DNA from: Kitasatospora sp. Root107
Lineage (GTDB): Bacteria > Actinomycetota > Actinomycetes > Streptomycetales > Streptomycetaceae
Assembly (NCBI RefSeq): GCF_001424875.1
Contig: NZ_LMCT01000004.1
Span: 134,471 to 182,166 of the forward strand
DNA: 47,696 bases
Direction: 5' to 3'
The first letter of the stretch is position 1, and each line of letters begins with the position of its first letter. The translations under genes and the position numbers were made by a program. Below the pieces are notes generated by a model, which saw nothing but the letters and a program-made list of their open reading frames with translations, made no database searches and had not been told where the DNA came from. Below, one piece after another: positions 16,342 through 23,678 of the stretch.

Positions 16342-17159
16342 CCAGGCTGTCGCTCAATCAGATCAGCACCAAGGGCTGGTCGCTGCCGGAGGCGGTGCAG
16401 GGCTGCGTCGACGCGGGCATCCCGGCGATCGGCCTGTGGCGGGACAAGGTGGCCGAGGTCGGCGTCGAGCGGGCCGCGAAGCTCTGCCGCGACGCCGGAC
16501 TGGCCGTCAGCAGCCTCTGCCGGGGCGGCTTCCTGACCGCCGACACGGGGGAGGGCCAGAGGACCGCGCTGGCCGACAACCTGCAGGCGATCGAGGAGGC
16601 GGCCGAACTCGGCACCGACACCCTGGTGCTGGTGGTCGGCGGCCTCCCCGGTGGCTCCCGCGACCTGGTCGGCGCCCGGGGACGGGTGCGTACCATGCTG
16701 GCCGAACTCGCCCCGCATGCGGGTGACTTGGGTGTCCGGCTGGCGATCGAGCCGCTGCACCCGATGTTCTGCGCGGACCGGGCGGTGGTCTCCACTCTCG
16801 GCCAGGCGCTGGACCTCGCCGAAGCGTTCCCGGTCTCCCAGGTGGGCGTGGTGGTCGACAGCTACCACGTCTGGTGGGACCCGGACCTGCCCGCGCAGAT
16901 CGCCCGGGCGGGCGAGCGGATCGCGGCGTACCAGGTCTGCGACTGGACCCTGCCGCTGCCCGCCGACGCACTGCTCGGACGCGGCCATGTCGGGGACGGC
17001 TGCATCGACTTCGGCGCGCTGGGGGCGATGGTCGCAGGTGCCGGGTACGACGGCTGGATCGAGGTGGAGATCTTCAACCAGCAGGTCTGGGACACCCCTG
17101 GCGCTGAGACCCTGGCCACGATGGTCGAGCGGCACCGTACGTACGTGGAACCTCGGTGA
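16338..17159 (+). CDS. Sugar phosphate isomerase/epimerase (TIM barrel)
   Basis: A 273-residue xylose-isomerase-like TIM barrel, distinct from the one at 7060-7803. It starts VTRLSLNQISTKGWSLPE. Expected metal-binding positions are seen in LAIEPLHPMFC (Glu, His), VVVDSYHVWWDP (Asp, His), YQVCDWTLP and WIEVEIFNQQVW (Glu), and the phrase GRGHVGDGCIDF is common in this subgroup. It probably isomerises a keto/aldo sugar, sugar acid or inositol derivative made by the neighbouring oxidoreductase. The start is GTG 16338 in a GTGA overlap with the DUF993 stop, and the stop overlaps the glycerate kinase start. Confidence 0.9.
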   Translation: MTRLSLNQISTKGWSLPEAVQGCVDAGIPAIGLWRDKVAEVGVERAAKLCRDAGLAVSSLCRGGFLTADTGEGQRTALADNLQAIEEAAELGTDTLVLVVGGLPGGSRDLVGARGRVRTMLAELAPHAGDLGVRLAIEPLHPMFCADRAVVSTLGQALDLAEAFPVSQVGVVVDSYHVWWDPDLPAQIARAGERIAAYQVCDWTLPLPADALLGRGHVGDGCIDFGALGAMVAGAGYDGWIEVEIFNQQVWDTPGAETLATMVERHRTYVEPR

Positions 17160-18208
17160 AGGTCGTCATCGTGCCGGACTCCTTCAAGGGGACGGCCACT
17201 GCGGTCGAGGCGGCCGAGGCGCTGGCGGCGGGCTGGCGCTCCGTCAGGCCGTCCGACCACCTGGTGCTGCGGCCGATGGCGGACGGCGGCGAGGGCACCC
17301 TCGCCGCCGTCGGCGCGGGCGGCGAGCTGGTGTCGGTGCCCAACTGCACCGGTCCGGACGGGCGTTCGGTCACCGGGCAGTACGCTCTGATCCCGGACGG
17401 GACGGCCGTGGTGGAGCTCGCCACCGCCAGCGGCCTCCCGCTGCTCGACCGTCTGGCCCCGCTCACCGCGACCACCCGGGGTACGGGCGAGGTCGTCGCG
17501 GCCGCGCTGGACCGGGGTGCCCGACGGCTGCTGATCGGCCTCGGCGGCTCGGCCTCCACGGACGGCGGGGCCGGGCTGCTGGCTGCGCTCGGGCTATTGA
17601 TGCTGGACGCCAGTGGTCGTCAACTCCCCGACGGTGGCGCTGCTCTGTCTTCCCTCGCCAGGGTCGACTGTTCGGCGTTGCGGCCGATGCCGCCCGGTGG
17701 GGTGCTGCTGCTGACCGACGTGACCAACCCGCTGCTCGGCCCGTCAGGCGCCGCCACCGTCTATGGCCCGCAGAAAGGCGCCACCGCCGCGGACGTGGCC
17801 CGGCTCGACCAGGCGCTCGGCCGGCTGGCCGACCTGCTGGGCGGCGATCCGGACCAGCCGGGCGCGGGCGCAGCGGGCGGTACCGCCTACGGCCTGCACA
17901 CCGCCTGGGGAGCCAAGTCGACCCCAGGCGCCCCGGCCATCGCCGACCTGCTTGGCCTCACCGCCGCCGTGGCCGACGCCGACCTGGTCATCACCGGAGA
18001 GGGCCGCTTCGACGCAACCTCCCTGCAGGGAAAGGCCGTCGGCGAAGTCCTCCACCGCGCCGCCCACACCCACACCACCGTCGTGGCCGGCGCCGCCACC
18101 CTCCCCGCCCTCACCCTGACCGCCCTGGCCGGCTCCACCGCCGAAGCCCTCGCCCGCCCCCTGCACTGGCTCCGCACCGCCGGGGCCACCCTGGCGAACT
18201 CGGCCTGA
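17156..18208 (+). CDS. Glycerate kinase
   Basis: A 350-residue type I glycerate kinase (GlxK/GckA-related). It phosphorylates D-glycerate with ATP, normally to 2-phosphoglycerate, feeding lower glycolysis. The family start is clear (MKVVIVPDSFKGTATAVEAA), with MADGGEGT (41-48), GLGGSASTDGGAG, the LTDVTNPLLGPSGA segment, YGPQKGA, and the C-terminal ITGEGRFDATSLQGKAVGEV. It is the last gene of the eight-gene rightward operon (GTG overlap with the previous stop), which implies that the pathway yields glycerate. No clear terminator hairpin was found right after it; the next gene starts 222 bases on. Confidence 0.93.
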   Translation: MKVVIVPDSFKGTATAVEAAEALAAGWRSVRPSDHLVLRPMADGGEGTLAAVGAGGELVSVPNCTGPDGRSVTGQYALIPDGTAVVELATASGLPLLDRLAPLTATTRGTGEVVAAALDRGARRLLIGLGGSASTDGGAGLLAALGLLMLDASGRQLPDGGAALSSLARVDCSALRPMPPGGVLLLTDVTNPLLGPSGAATVYGPQKGATAADVARLDQALGRLADLLGGDPDQPGAGAAGGTAYGLHTAWGAKSTPGAPAIADLLGLTAAVADADLVITGEGRFDATSLQGKAVGEVLHRAAHTHTTVVAGAATLPALTLTALAGSTAEALARPLHWLRTAGATLANSA

Positions 18209-18221
18209 CCCACGGTCGGCC

Positions 18222-18448
18222 CAGGTTCCCGCCGGAGCCCCGAACAGCGAATCCCGTCCCGAAGACCGACTCGGGGCGGGATTTGCCGTTCGAGGAAGGT
18301 GATTCAGATGAGGAGCGCCGGAGGCAACCTGCAATCTCACAGGTTCCCGCCGACGCGGTGAGCGTCGATGCTGATCCCGCCCCGGAGGCCGGCCCGGGGC
18401 TGGACCCATCCTTCGAGGAAGGCAATTCAGGTGAAGATCGCTGGAAGC
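18222..18448. repeat. Imperfect tandem duplication of a gene leader
   Basis: Two copies of a roughly 105-base segment. Both begin with CAGGTTCCCGCCG (18222 and 18340), share an ATCCCG..CCCCG/CCCG core and a CGGGGC run, and end with TTCGAGGAAGG..ATTCAG (18289 and 18412), spaced 118-123 bases apart. The second copy carries the ribosome site and GTG start of the I36-like gene. In the first copy the matching start (ATG 18308) opens a frame of only 17 codons, so it looks like the leader of a lost paralogue. Confidence 0.6.
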
Positions 18449-19306
18449 ATGAAGAAGCTGGCAAGCTCGGCCGTGGTCGCCACGGTCGGTGCGGCTGCCC
18501 TGGTCGGTGTGCTGGCGGGCCCGGCTGCGGCCGGTGGCTCGCACCCGGGCACCTGCCAGATGTACGACGTCTGTTACTTCTGGGACGACAACCTGACCGG
18601 TTCGCAGGCGGGTGTCTGGGGCCAGGTGGCCGATGTCGCCAACCCCTGGCTGACCTTCCAGACCGCCGGTGGCGGCCAGGGCCAGGGCCTGTCCAACAAC
18701 GCGGGCTCGATCAGCAACCTGGACTACCAGCTCTGCCAGACGATCTACGAGGACGAGAACTTCGGCGGTCGCACCAACAGCATCTGGAAGAACGGCCGCC
18801 TGACCGGCTGGTTCATCACCAAGAACAACAACCGGGCCAACAGTGCGTATACGGCTGCTGACGGCATGTCGACGCGCGAGGGAGGGCTTGGTATGAAGCG
18901 GTTGGTCGGCCGGGCGGCGGTGGCCGGGGCGCTCGCGCTGGCGGCCGTGGTCGGGCTGTCCGGTGGTCAGGCGATGGCCTCCGGGGCGCACAGCACCTGT
19001 CAGATGGATGACATCTGCTACTTCTGGGACGACAACGGCCAGGGGTCCCGAGTGGGCATGTGGGGCATGGAGGTCGCGGACGTGATGAACCCGTGGATCA
19101 CCTTCCAGACCGCCGGCGGCGGGCAGGGCCAGGGGATCGGCAACAACGCCGGATCCATCGGCAACTGGGACAGCGGCTTCTGTGTGACGGTCTTCGAGGA
19201 CGAGTACTTCGGCGGCCGTACCAACAGCATCTGGAAGAACGGGTCGCTGACCGGCTGGTTCGTCACCAAGAACAACAACCGCGCGCACCGTTTCTACGGC
19301 TGCTGA
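18431..19306 (+). CDS. Two fused secreted I36 / beta-gamma-crystallin-like proteins
   Basis: One open frame of 291 codons holding two paralogues head to tail. Copy A (GTG 18431) has a signal peptide ending AGPAAAGG and a domain with CQMYDVCYFWDDN, NPWLTFQTAGGGQGQG, IYEDENFGGRTNSIWKNG and WFITKNNNRA. Copy B repeats this pattern. These resemble the Streptomyces metalloproteinase-inhibitor (I36) / crystallin family: small, secreted and disulphide-containing. Copy A lacks the final YGC-stop of copy B in this frame, but those codons exist in another frame ending at TGA 18859-18861. A net one-base loss or two-base gain in the last codons therefore removed its stop and extended it into copy B, including B's own signal peptide. 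GAGGAAGG at 18414-18421 is the ribosome site. Confidence 0.75.
   Translation: MKIAGSMKKLASSAVVATVGAAALVGVLAGPAAAGGSHPGTCQMYDVCYFWDDNLTGSQAGVWGQVADVANPWLTFQTAGGGQGQGLSNNAGSISNLDYQLCQTIYEDENFGGRTNSIWKNGRLTGWFITKNNNRANSAYTAADGMSTREGGLGMKRLVGRAAVAGALALAAVVGLSGGQAMASGAHSTCQMDDICYFWDDNGQGSRVGMWGMEVADVMNPWITFQTAGGGQGQGIGNNAGSIGNWDSGFCVTVFEDEYFGGRTNSIWKNGSLTGWFVTKNNNRAHRFYGC
18893..19306 (+). CDS. Secreted I36 / beta-gamma-crystallin-like protein, copy B
   Basis: The second paralogue as an independent gene of 137 residues. A strong ribosome site GAGGGAGG (18878-18885) lies 7 bases before ATG 18893. This is followed by a complete signal peptide (MKRLVGRAAVAGALALAAVV, cleavage near AMASGA) and the domain CQMDDICYFWDDN, NPWITFQTAGGGQGQG, GFCVTVFEDEYFGG, SIWKNGSLTGWFVTKN, ending in RFYGC. 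Four cysteines (two in the CQMDDIC motif, one in FCVTVF, one at the end) could form two disulphides. It can be made by internal initiation whatever happens to the fused frame. A protease-inhibitor role is inferred from family resemblance only. Confidence 0.85.
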   Translation: MKRLVGRAAVAGALALAAVVGLSGGQAMASGAHSTCQMDDICYFWDDNGQGSRVGMWGMEVADVMNPWITFQTAGGGQGQGIGNNAGSIGNWDSGFCVTVFEDEYFGGRTNSIWKNGSLTGWFVTKNNNRAHRFYGC

Positions 19307-19408
19307 CGGCGGCACCACGGCACCACCACACACACCACCGAGGGGGCTGGAGCGCCTTGAGCAGGGTGAGCAGGAGGGCCACGGCGGGACCTGAGAAAGG
19401 AGCGGACA

Positions 19409-20356
19409 GTGACGCATCGGGGCAGCGTGGTGGCAACCGCCCTGCTGGTACTGGCGGCGCTCGCCGGGTGCAGTGCACCGGCCGCCCAGACCAAGGAGAG
19501 CGGCAAGGGAGGGCCGGTACTGCTGGCCTCGCGGCCGCAGATCGGCGGGACACCGGCGCGGCTCGACAGCACGCTCGGGCAGGCGTTGCCGCTGGCGGAG
19601 TATCAGCTCAGGCCCGAGGCCCGGCTGGCGGTCTCCAAGGCGGAGCGGATGCTGACCGCCAAGTGCATGGCCAGGTACGGGTTCTCCGACCCGAACGCCT
19701 GGCTGCCGGAGCCGCAGCCGGACCGGGATCCGCTGGAACGCAGGTACGGGCTCGCCGACGCGACGATGGCCGAGCAGTGGGGCTACCACGTGCCACCGGG
19801 TTGGAAGGGGCAGGTCGACGACCTGACCAGGCAGAACCGTCCGGTGCTCAGCCAGTCCGAACTGCTGGTGCTCTCCGGCCGTGGACCACAGGCCGGGCCG
19901 ACCTCGTCCGGCGGGCTGTCGTACCAGGGCACGCCGGTGCCCGAGGGAGGCTGCCAGGGCGAGGCCAAGCGGCGGATCAGCCCGGACGGTGACTTCGACG
20001 ATCCCGAGCTGGTGCGGCGGATCGACGGCAGCCCGCAGTCCGACAGCGATCCCGTGGTCCTGCAGGTGTTCGCCGACTGGTCGGCGTGCATGAAGGGGAA
20101 GGGCTTTGACCGGACCAAACCGGTCAAGGACCCCAAGGCTCCCAAGCTGGCGCCGGAGCCGAACCGGGCCGAGATCGAGCAGGCGACGGCCGACGTCGCC
20201 TGCAAGCGGCAGACCAACCTGGTGGGGGTGTGGTTCGCGGCGGAGTCCGCGTACCAGGACGCCATGATCCAGCAGAACATCACGGCGCTGGCGGAGATCA
20301 GGCAGCAGAACGACCGGACCGTCAAGGCGGCCACCGAGATCGTCGCCACCGGCTGA
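19409..20356 (+). CDS. Lipoprotein of unknown function next to an export system
   Basis: A 315-residue predicted lipoprotein with lipobox LAGC (Cys21) after a short hydrophobic signal. The mature part has a C-M-A-R-Y-G-F motif (AKCMARYGF), a second Cys in CMKGKGF and a third in VACKRQTN. This pattern of paired CMxxxGF-type motifs recurs in actinobacterial lipoproteins near ABC exporters. Towards the end are helices rich in Ala/Glu/Gln (AAESAYQDAMIQQNITALAE). GTG 19409 is chosen because AAAGGAG lies a suitable distance upstream and the lipobox is then correctly placed. It is 22 bases from the adaptor gene and likely in the same operon. No enzymatic role is visible. Confidence 0.8.
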   Translation: MTHRGSVVATALLVLAALAGCSAPAAQTKESGKGGPVLLASRPQIGGTPARLDSTLGQALPLAEYQLRPEARLAVSKAERMLTAKCMARYGFSDPNAWLPEPQPDRDPLERRYGLADATMAEQWGYHVPPGWKGQVDDLTRQNRPVLSQSELLVLSGRGPQAGPTSSGGLSYQGTPVPEGGCQGEAKRRISPDGDFDDPELVRRIDGSPQSDSDPVVLQVFADWSACMKGKGFDRTKPVKDPKAPKLAPEPNRAEIEQATADVACKRQTNLVGVWFAAESAYQDAMIQQNITALAEIRQQNDRTVKAATEIVATG

Positions 20357-20378
20357 CGCGGTAGAGGGAGCAGGGCAG

Positions 20379-21638
20379 TTGAACAAGCGCAGGGTGTCTC
20401 TGGTGGCCGGGGTGGTCTGTTCGGTCGCGGTGGCGGCCGGTGGGCTCAGCGCCTCGGCCTGGGTCAAATCGCCGCAGGAACGGGCGGCCGAGGCGGCCGC
20501 GCCGAGCCCCAGCGTGCTCACCGCCGCCGTGGAGCGGCGGGTGCTGCGGCAGAGCGTGGTGCTCCGGGGGGAGGTGGTGGCGGGGCAGTCCTTCGAGGTC
20601 ACACCGAATGCCAAGGGCGGTGGGAAGTCGGTGGTGACGGCCGTGCGGGTGAAGGCGGGTGATCCGGTGGCGTCGGGGTCCGTGCTGCTGGAGGTGGGAG
20701 GCCGGCCACTGATCGCGCTGCCCGGGGCCAAACCGGCCTTTCGGGACCTGCGGCCCGGTTACACCGGCGACGACGTCCGGCAGTTGCAGAGCGCATTGAA
20801 GTCGCTCGGGTATGACCCGGGCGAGGCCAACGGTGTGTTCGGTTCCGGTACCAAGACGGCCCTGACCCGGCTGTTCAGCGCCGTCGGCTACCAGGCACAG
20901 CCGACCGGCGAGACCGATGAGGCCCAGCTCGCGGCCGCCGCCAAGCAGGTGAGGCAGGCCGAGCGGGCGGTCGCGGATGCCCGGGACGCCAACGACGCGA
21001 AGGCGGCCGCCCGGGCGGCCGACGACCTGGCGGAGGCCAGGAAGGCCCAGGCCGACCTGGTGGCCAGGACCGGACCGGTACTGCCGCTGTCGGAGTACCT
21101 GTTCCTGCCCGGATTTCCGGCGGCTGTCGGCGGATTGAAGGCGGAGGTCGGCGCGGAGGTCGCGGCTCCGGCCATCACGCTGTCCAGCGGAGACCTCCGA
21201 GTGCGCGGCGTCCTGAACTCCGAGCAGAAGAACTCGGTCAAGCCCGGTATGGCCGTGGAGATCGCCTCCGAGGTGCTCGGTACGACCGTGCCCGGCACCA
21301 TCGAGTCGATCGGCGAGCTGCGCACCGACAAGACCAACCCGGCCAACAACGGCTATCCGCTGGTGGTCACACCGACCAAGCCGTTGGATCGTCAACTTGC
21401 GTCTCAGAACGTCCGGTTGACGGTCGCGGCGGCCAGTACCGGCGGCGAGGTGCTGGTGGTGCCGTTGTCCGCGCTGTTCGCCGGCGCGGACGGACAGGTG
21501 GGCGTCGTCCGGCGAAGTCCGGACGGACGGGAGGAGCGCATCCCGGTCGCACCCGGCCTTCGGGGTGACGGTTCCGTAGCCGTCACCGGCCCGCTCGACC
21601 CGGGCGACCGGGTGGTCATCGGGGTGCGGCTGCCATGA
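20379..21638 (+). CDS. Efflux periplasmic-adaptor-like protein with peptidoglycan-binding domain
   Basis: A 419-residue MacA/HlyD-like membrane-fusion protein adapted to a Gram-positive envelope. It has an N-terminal membrane anchor (SLVAGVVCSVAVAAGGLSAS) and a barrel-sandwich strand set (VVLRGEVVAGQSFEVTP, VTAVRVKAGDPVASGSVLLE). A peptidoglycan-binding 1 domain is inserted (YTGDDVRQLQSALKSLGY, NGVFGSGTKTALTRLF), followed by an Ala-rich coiled coil (about 185-230) and the C-terminal barrel (GVVRRSPDGREERIPVAPGL, GPLDPGDRVVIGV). The start is TTG 20379 behind an AGGGAG site. It probably links the exporter to the wall. The stop overlaps the ATPase start. Confidence 0.88.
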   Translation: MNKRRVSLVAGVVCSVAVAAGGLSASAWVKSPQERAAEAAAPSPSVLTAAVERRVLRQSVVLRGEVVAGQSFEVTPNAKGGGKSVVTAVRVKAGDPVASGSVLLEVGGRPLIALPGAKPAFRDLRPGYTGDDVRQLQSALKSLGYDPGEANGVFGSGTKTALTRLFSAVGYQAQPTGETDEAQLAAAAKQVRQAERAVADARDANDAKAAARAADDLAEARKAQADLVARTGPVLPLSEYLFLPGFPAAVGGLKAEVGAEVAAPAITLSSGDLRVRGVLNSEQKNSVKPGMAVEIASEVLGTTVPGTIESIGELRTDKTNPANNGYPLVVTPTKPLDRQLASQNVRLTVAAASTGGEVLVVPLSALFAGADGQVGVVRRSPDGREERIPVAPGLRGDGSVAVTGPLDPGDRVVIGVRLP

Positions 21639-22300
21639 CGGTGATCGAACTGCATGGCGTCGGCCTCACCTACCCGGGCCCGCCGCCCGTGCCGGCTCTC
21701 CAGCCCTGTGAACTGACCGTACGTCGGGGCGAGTACGTGACGATCACGGGACCGTCCGGTTCGGGTAAATCCACCCTGCTCAACCTCCTCGGGCTGCTCG
21801 ACCGGCCGACCGAGGGCCGGTACCTGCTGGACGGTGTGGACACCGCACCGCTGCCGGAGCGGGAGCGGACCGCGCTGCGGGCCTACCGGATCGGATTCGT
21901 CTTCCAGTCCTTCCACCTGCTGCCGCACCGCTCGGCGACCGAGAACGTCACCCTTTCCCAGCTCTACCGGGGGACCGGCGCACGGACCCGACGGCGGGAG
22001 GCCCAGGCGGCGCTGGAACGCGTCGGGCTTGGCCACCGCAAGGACGCCCTGCCCAGCCGTCTCTCCGGCGGCGAGCGCCAACGGGTCGCCATCGCACGGG
22101 CCTTGGCGGGTGAGCCCAGCCTGCTGCTCTGCGATGAGCCGACCGGAAACCTGGACTCCGCGACGGCCGACACCGTGCTGGAGCTCATCGACACGCTGCA
22201 CCGGGACGGGATGACGGTGCTGATGATCACTCACGACACCGGGATCGCGAGCCGGGCCGGACGGGTCGTCAGCATCAAGGACGGAGTGCTCACCGGATGA
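21635..22300 (+). CDS. ABC transporter ATP-binding protein (MacB/LolD type)
   Basis: A 221-residue ATPase subunit. Walker A is GPSGSGKST (39-47), the Q-loop lies in GFVFQSFHLLPHRSATEN, the signature is LSGGERQR, Walker B is LLLCDEPTGNLD, and the H-loop is in MITHDT. The PTGNLDSAT phrase is typical of the LolD/MacB/FtsE group that powers MacB-like permeases rather than import. The ATG lies in an ATGA overlap with the adaptor gene and the stop overlaps the permease gene. It drives the MacAB-like assembly formed with both neighbours. Confidence 0.95.
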   Translation: MTVIELHGVGLTYPGPPPVPALQPCELTVRRGEYVTITGPSGSGKSTLLNLLGLLDRPTEGRYLLDGVDTAPLPERERTALRAYRIGFVFQSFHLLPHRSATENVTLSQLYRGTGARTRRREAQAALERVGLGHRKDALPSRLSGGERQRVAIARALAGEPSLLLCDEPTGNLDSATADTVLELIDTLHRDGMTVLMITHDTGIASRAGRVVSIKDGVLTG

Positions 22301-23505
22301 CCGCCGACCGATCGCGGATCAGAGTGGCTGACCTGCTCGCCGAAGCCCTCGCCGGGATTCTCCAGCGGCCCGGGCGTACGGTGCTCACCCTGTTGGGCAC
22401 GGTGCTGGGGGTGGGCGCGTTCGTCGCCGTCCTCGGCCTGACTGCCAGCGCGACCGGCCAGATCAGCCAGCGATTCACCGAACTCGCCGCCACCGAGGTC
22501 ACGGTGGAGGAGATCCCGGCCGCCGACAGCAGTACCGGACCGGCTTTCCCGGCCGACGCGGACCAGCGGATCGAGCAGCTGAACGGTGTGCGGAACGCGG
22601 GCGTCTACTGGACGGTGGACGCCAACAAGGCCGGCCCGGTGACCGGGGTGCCGCTGCCCGGCGCGCCCACCGGAGCGCAGAGCGTGCTGGCCGCCTCGCC
22701 CGGACTGCTGCGGGCGATCCGTCCGACGGTACGGGAGGGACGGCTCTTCGACGAGGGGCACGAGCGCAGCGGCGACCACGTGGTCGTCCTGGGCGGCGCG
22801 GTCGCGGCCCGGCTCGGCGTCACCCAACTCGCCCATCGCCCAGCAGTCTTCATCGACGGCACCGCGTTCACCGTGGTCGGCATCATCGCCGATGTGCAGC
22901 GCCGTCCGGAGAGCCTGCTCGACGTCATCGTGCCCAGCCACACCGCCTCGGTGCTCTGGGGCACCCCGAAGCAACCGCCGAAGATGCTGATCGAGACCCG
23001 GCTCGGGGCGGCCCGGGTGATCGGCAGTCAGGCCGCACTGGCCCTGCGGGCGGAGGCGCCGGAACGGTTCCGGGTGCAGACGCCGCCCGATCCGCGTGCC
23101 CTGCGCGACGGGGTGGGCACCGACCTGGCCGCGCTGTTCCTCGCGCTGGCCGGCGTCTGCCTGGCGATCGGCGCGGTCGGGATCGCCAACACCACCCTGG
23201 TGGCGGTGATGGAACGCTCCCCGGAGATCGGACTGCGCCGGGCCCTCGGGGCTCGTCCGCGGCACATCGCGGCACAGTTCCTCAGCGAGAGCGCCCTGCT
23301 GGGGACGGTGGGCGGCCTGCTGGGCGCCGGGCTCGGGACGGCCGTGGTGGTGCTCGCCGCGATCAGCCGGGAGTGGACCCCCGTGATGGCACCGTGGACC
23401 GTCGCCGGTGCCCCACTGGCAGGCCTGACCGCCGGTCTTCTGGCGGGCCTCTACCCCGCACTCCGTGCTGCCCGGGTCGAGCCGGTGGAGGCACTCCGCC
23501 GGTGA
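22297..23505 (+). CDS. ABC transporter permease (MacB/FtsX type)
   Basis: A 402-residue permease: one N-terminal transmembrane helix (TLLGTVLGVGAFVAVLGL), a large extracytoplasmic domain (about 50-280, MacB periplasmic core), then three helices (FLALAGVCLAIGAVGIANTT; LLGTVGGLLGAGLGTAVVV; TVAGAPLAGLTAGLLAGLYP). The RSPEIGLRRALGA loop and the end PALRAARVEPVEALRR are diagnostic of the FtsX family. Such permeases do not form a pore for small molecules but use mechanotransmission to push peptides or envelope substrates outwards. It is the last gene of the exporter operon. Confidence 0.94.
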   Translation: MTADRSRIRVADLLAEALAGILQRPGRTVLTLLGTVLGVGAFVAVLGLTASATGQISQRFTELAATEVTVEEIPAADSSTGPAFPADADQRIEQLNGVRNAGVYWTVDANKAGPVTGVPLPGAPTGAQSVLAASPGLLRAIRPTVREGRLFDEGHERSGDHVVVLGGAVAARLGVTQLAHRPAVFIDGTAFTVVGIIADVQRRPESLLDVIVPSHTASVLWGTPKQPPKMLIETRLGAARVIGSQAALALRAEAPERFRVQTPPDPRALRDGVGTDLAALFLALAGVCLAIGAVGIANTTLVAVMERSPEIGLRRALGARPRHIAAQFLSESALLGTVGGLLGAGLGTAVVVLAAISREWTPVMAPWTVAGAPLAGLTAGLLAGLYPALRAARVEPVEALRR

Positions 23506-23678
23506 CCACCGCCCGAGCAGCAATCGGGGTGGACGGGGGATCCGGGCCGGCGTTTTCCAGCTCGGTCGTGATACCGAACTGACGGACTGTGGGTCCGAGG
23601 TGTGGACGGTCGGTGGTGGGCGGGGTTCGGCGGGGGAGGATGGGGCGACCCCGAGATGAGCCCGGCGTGGAGGACCCT

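Noticed and set aside
18308..18361. 17-codon ORF in the first leader copy
   Set aside because: It has the duplicated ribosome site, but the peptide is not hydrophobic, not conserved in the second copy and has no visible function. I treat it as a remnant of the duplication, though an upstream regulatory ORF cannot be excluded.
16651..18861. 736-codon plus-strand frame ending at 18861
   Set aside because: It is a shadow frame of the isomerase and glycerate kinase genes. Only its last codons (VYGC-stop) are meaningful, as the displaced end of I36-like copy A.
17744..20731. Very long (995 codon) open frame on the minus strand
   Set aside because: It lies antisense to glycerate kinase, the I36-like genes, the lipoprotein and part of the adaptor gene. 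Its translation has no domain and its length results from the high-GC codon bias.
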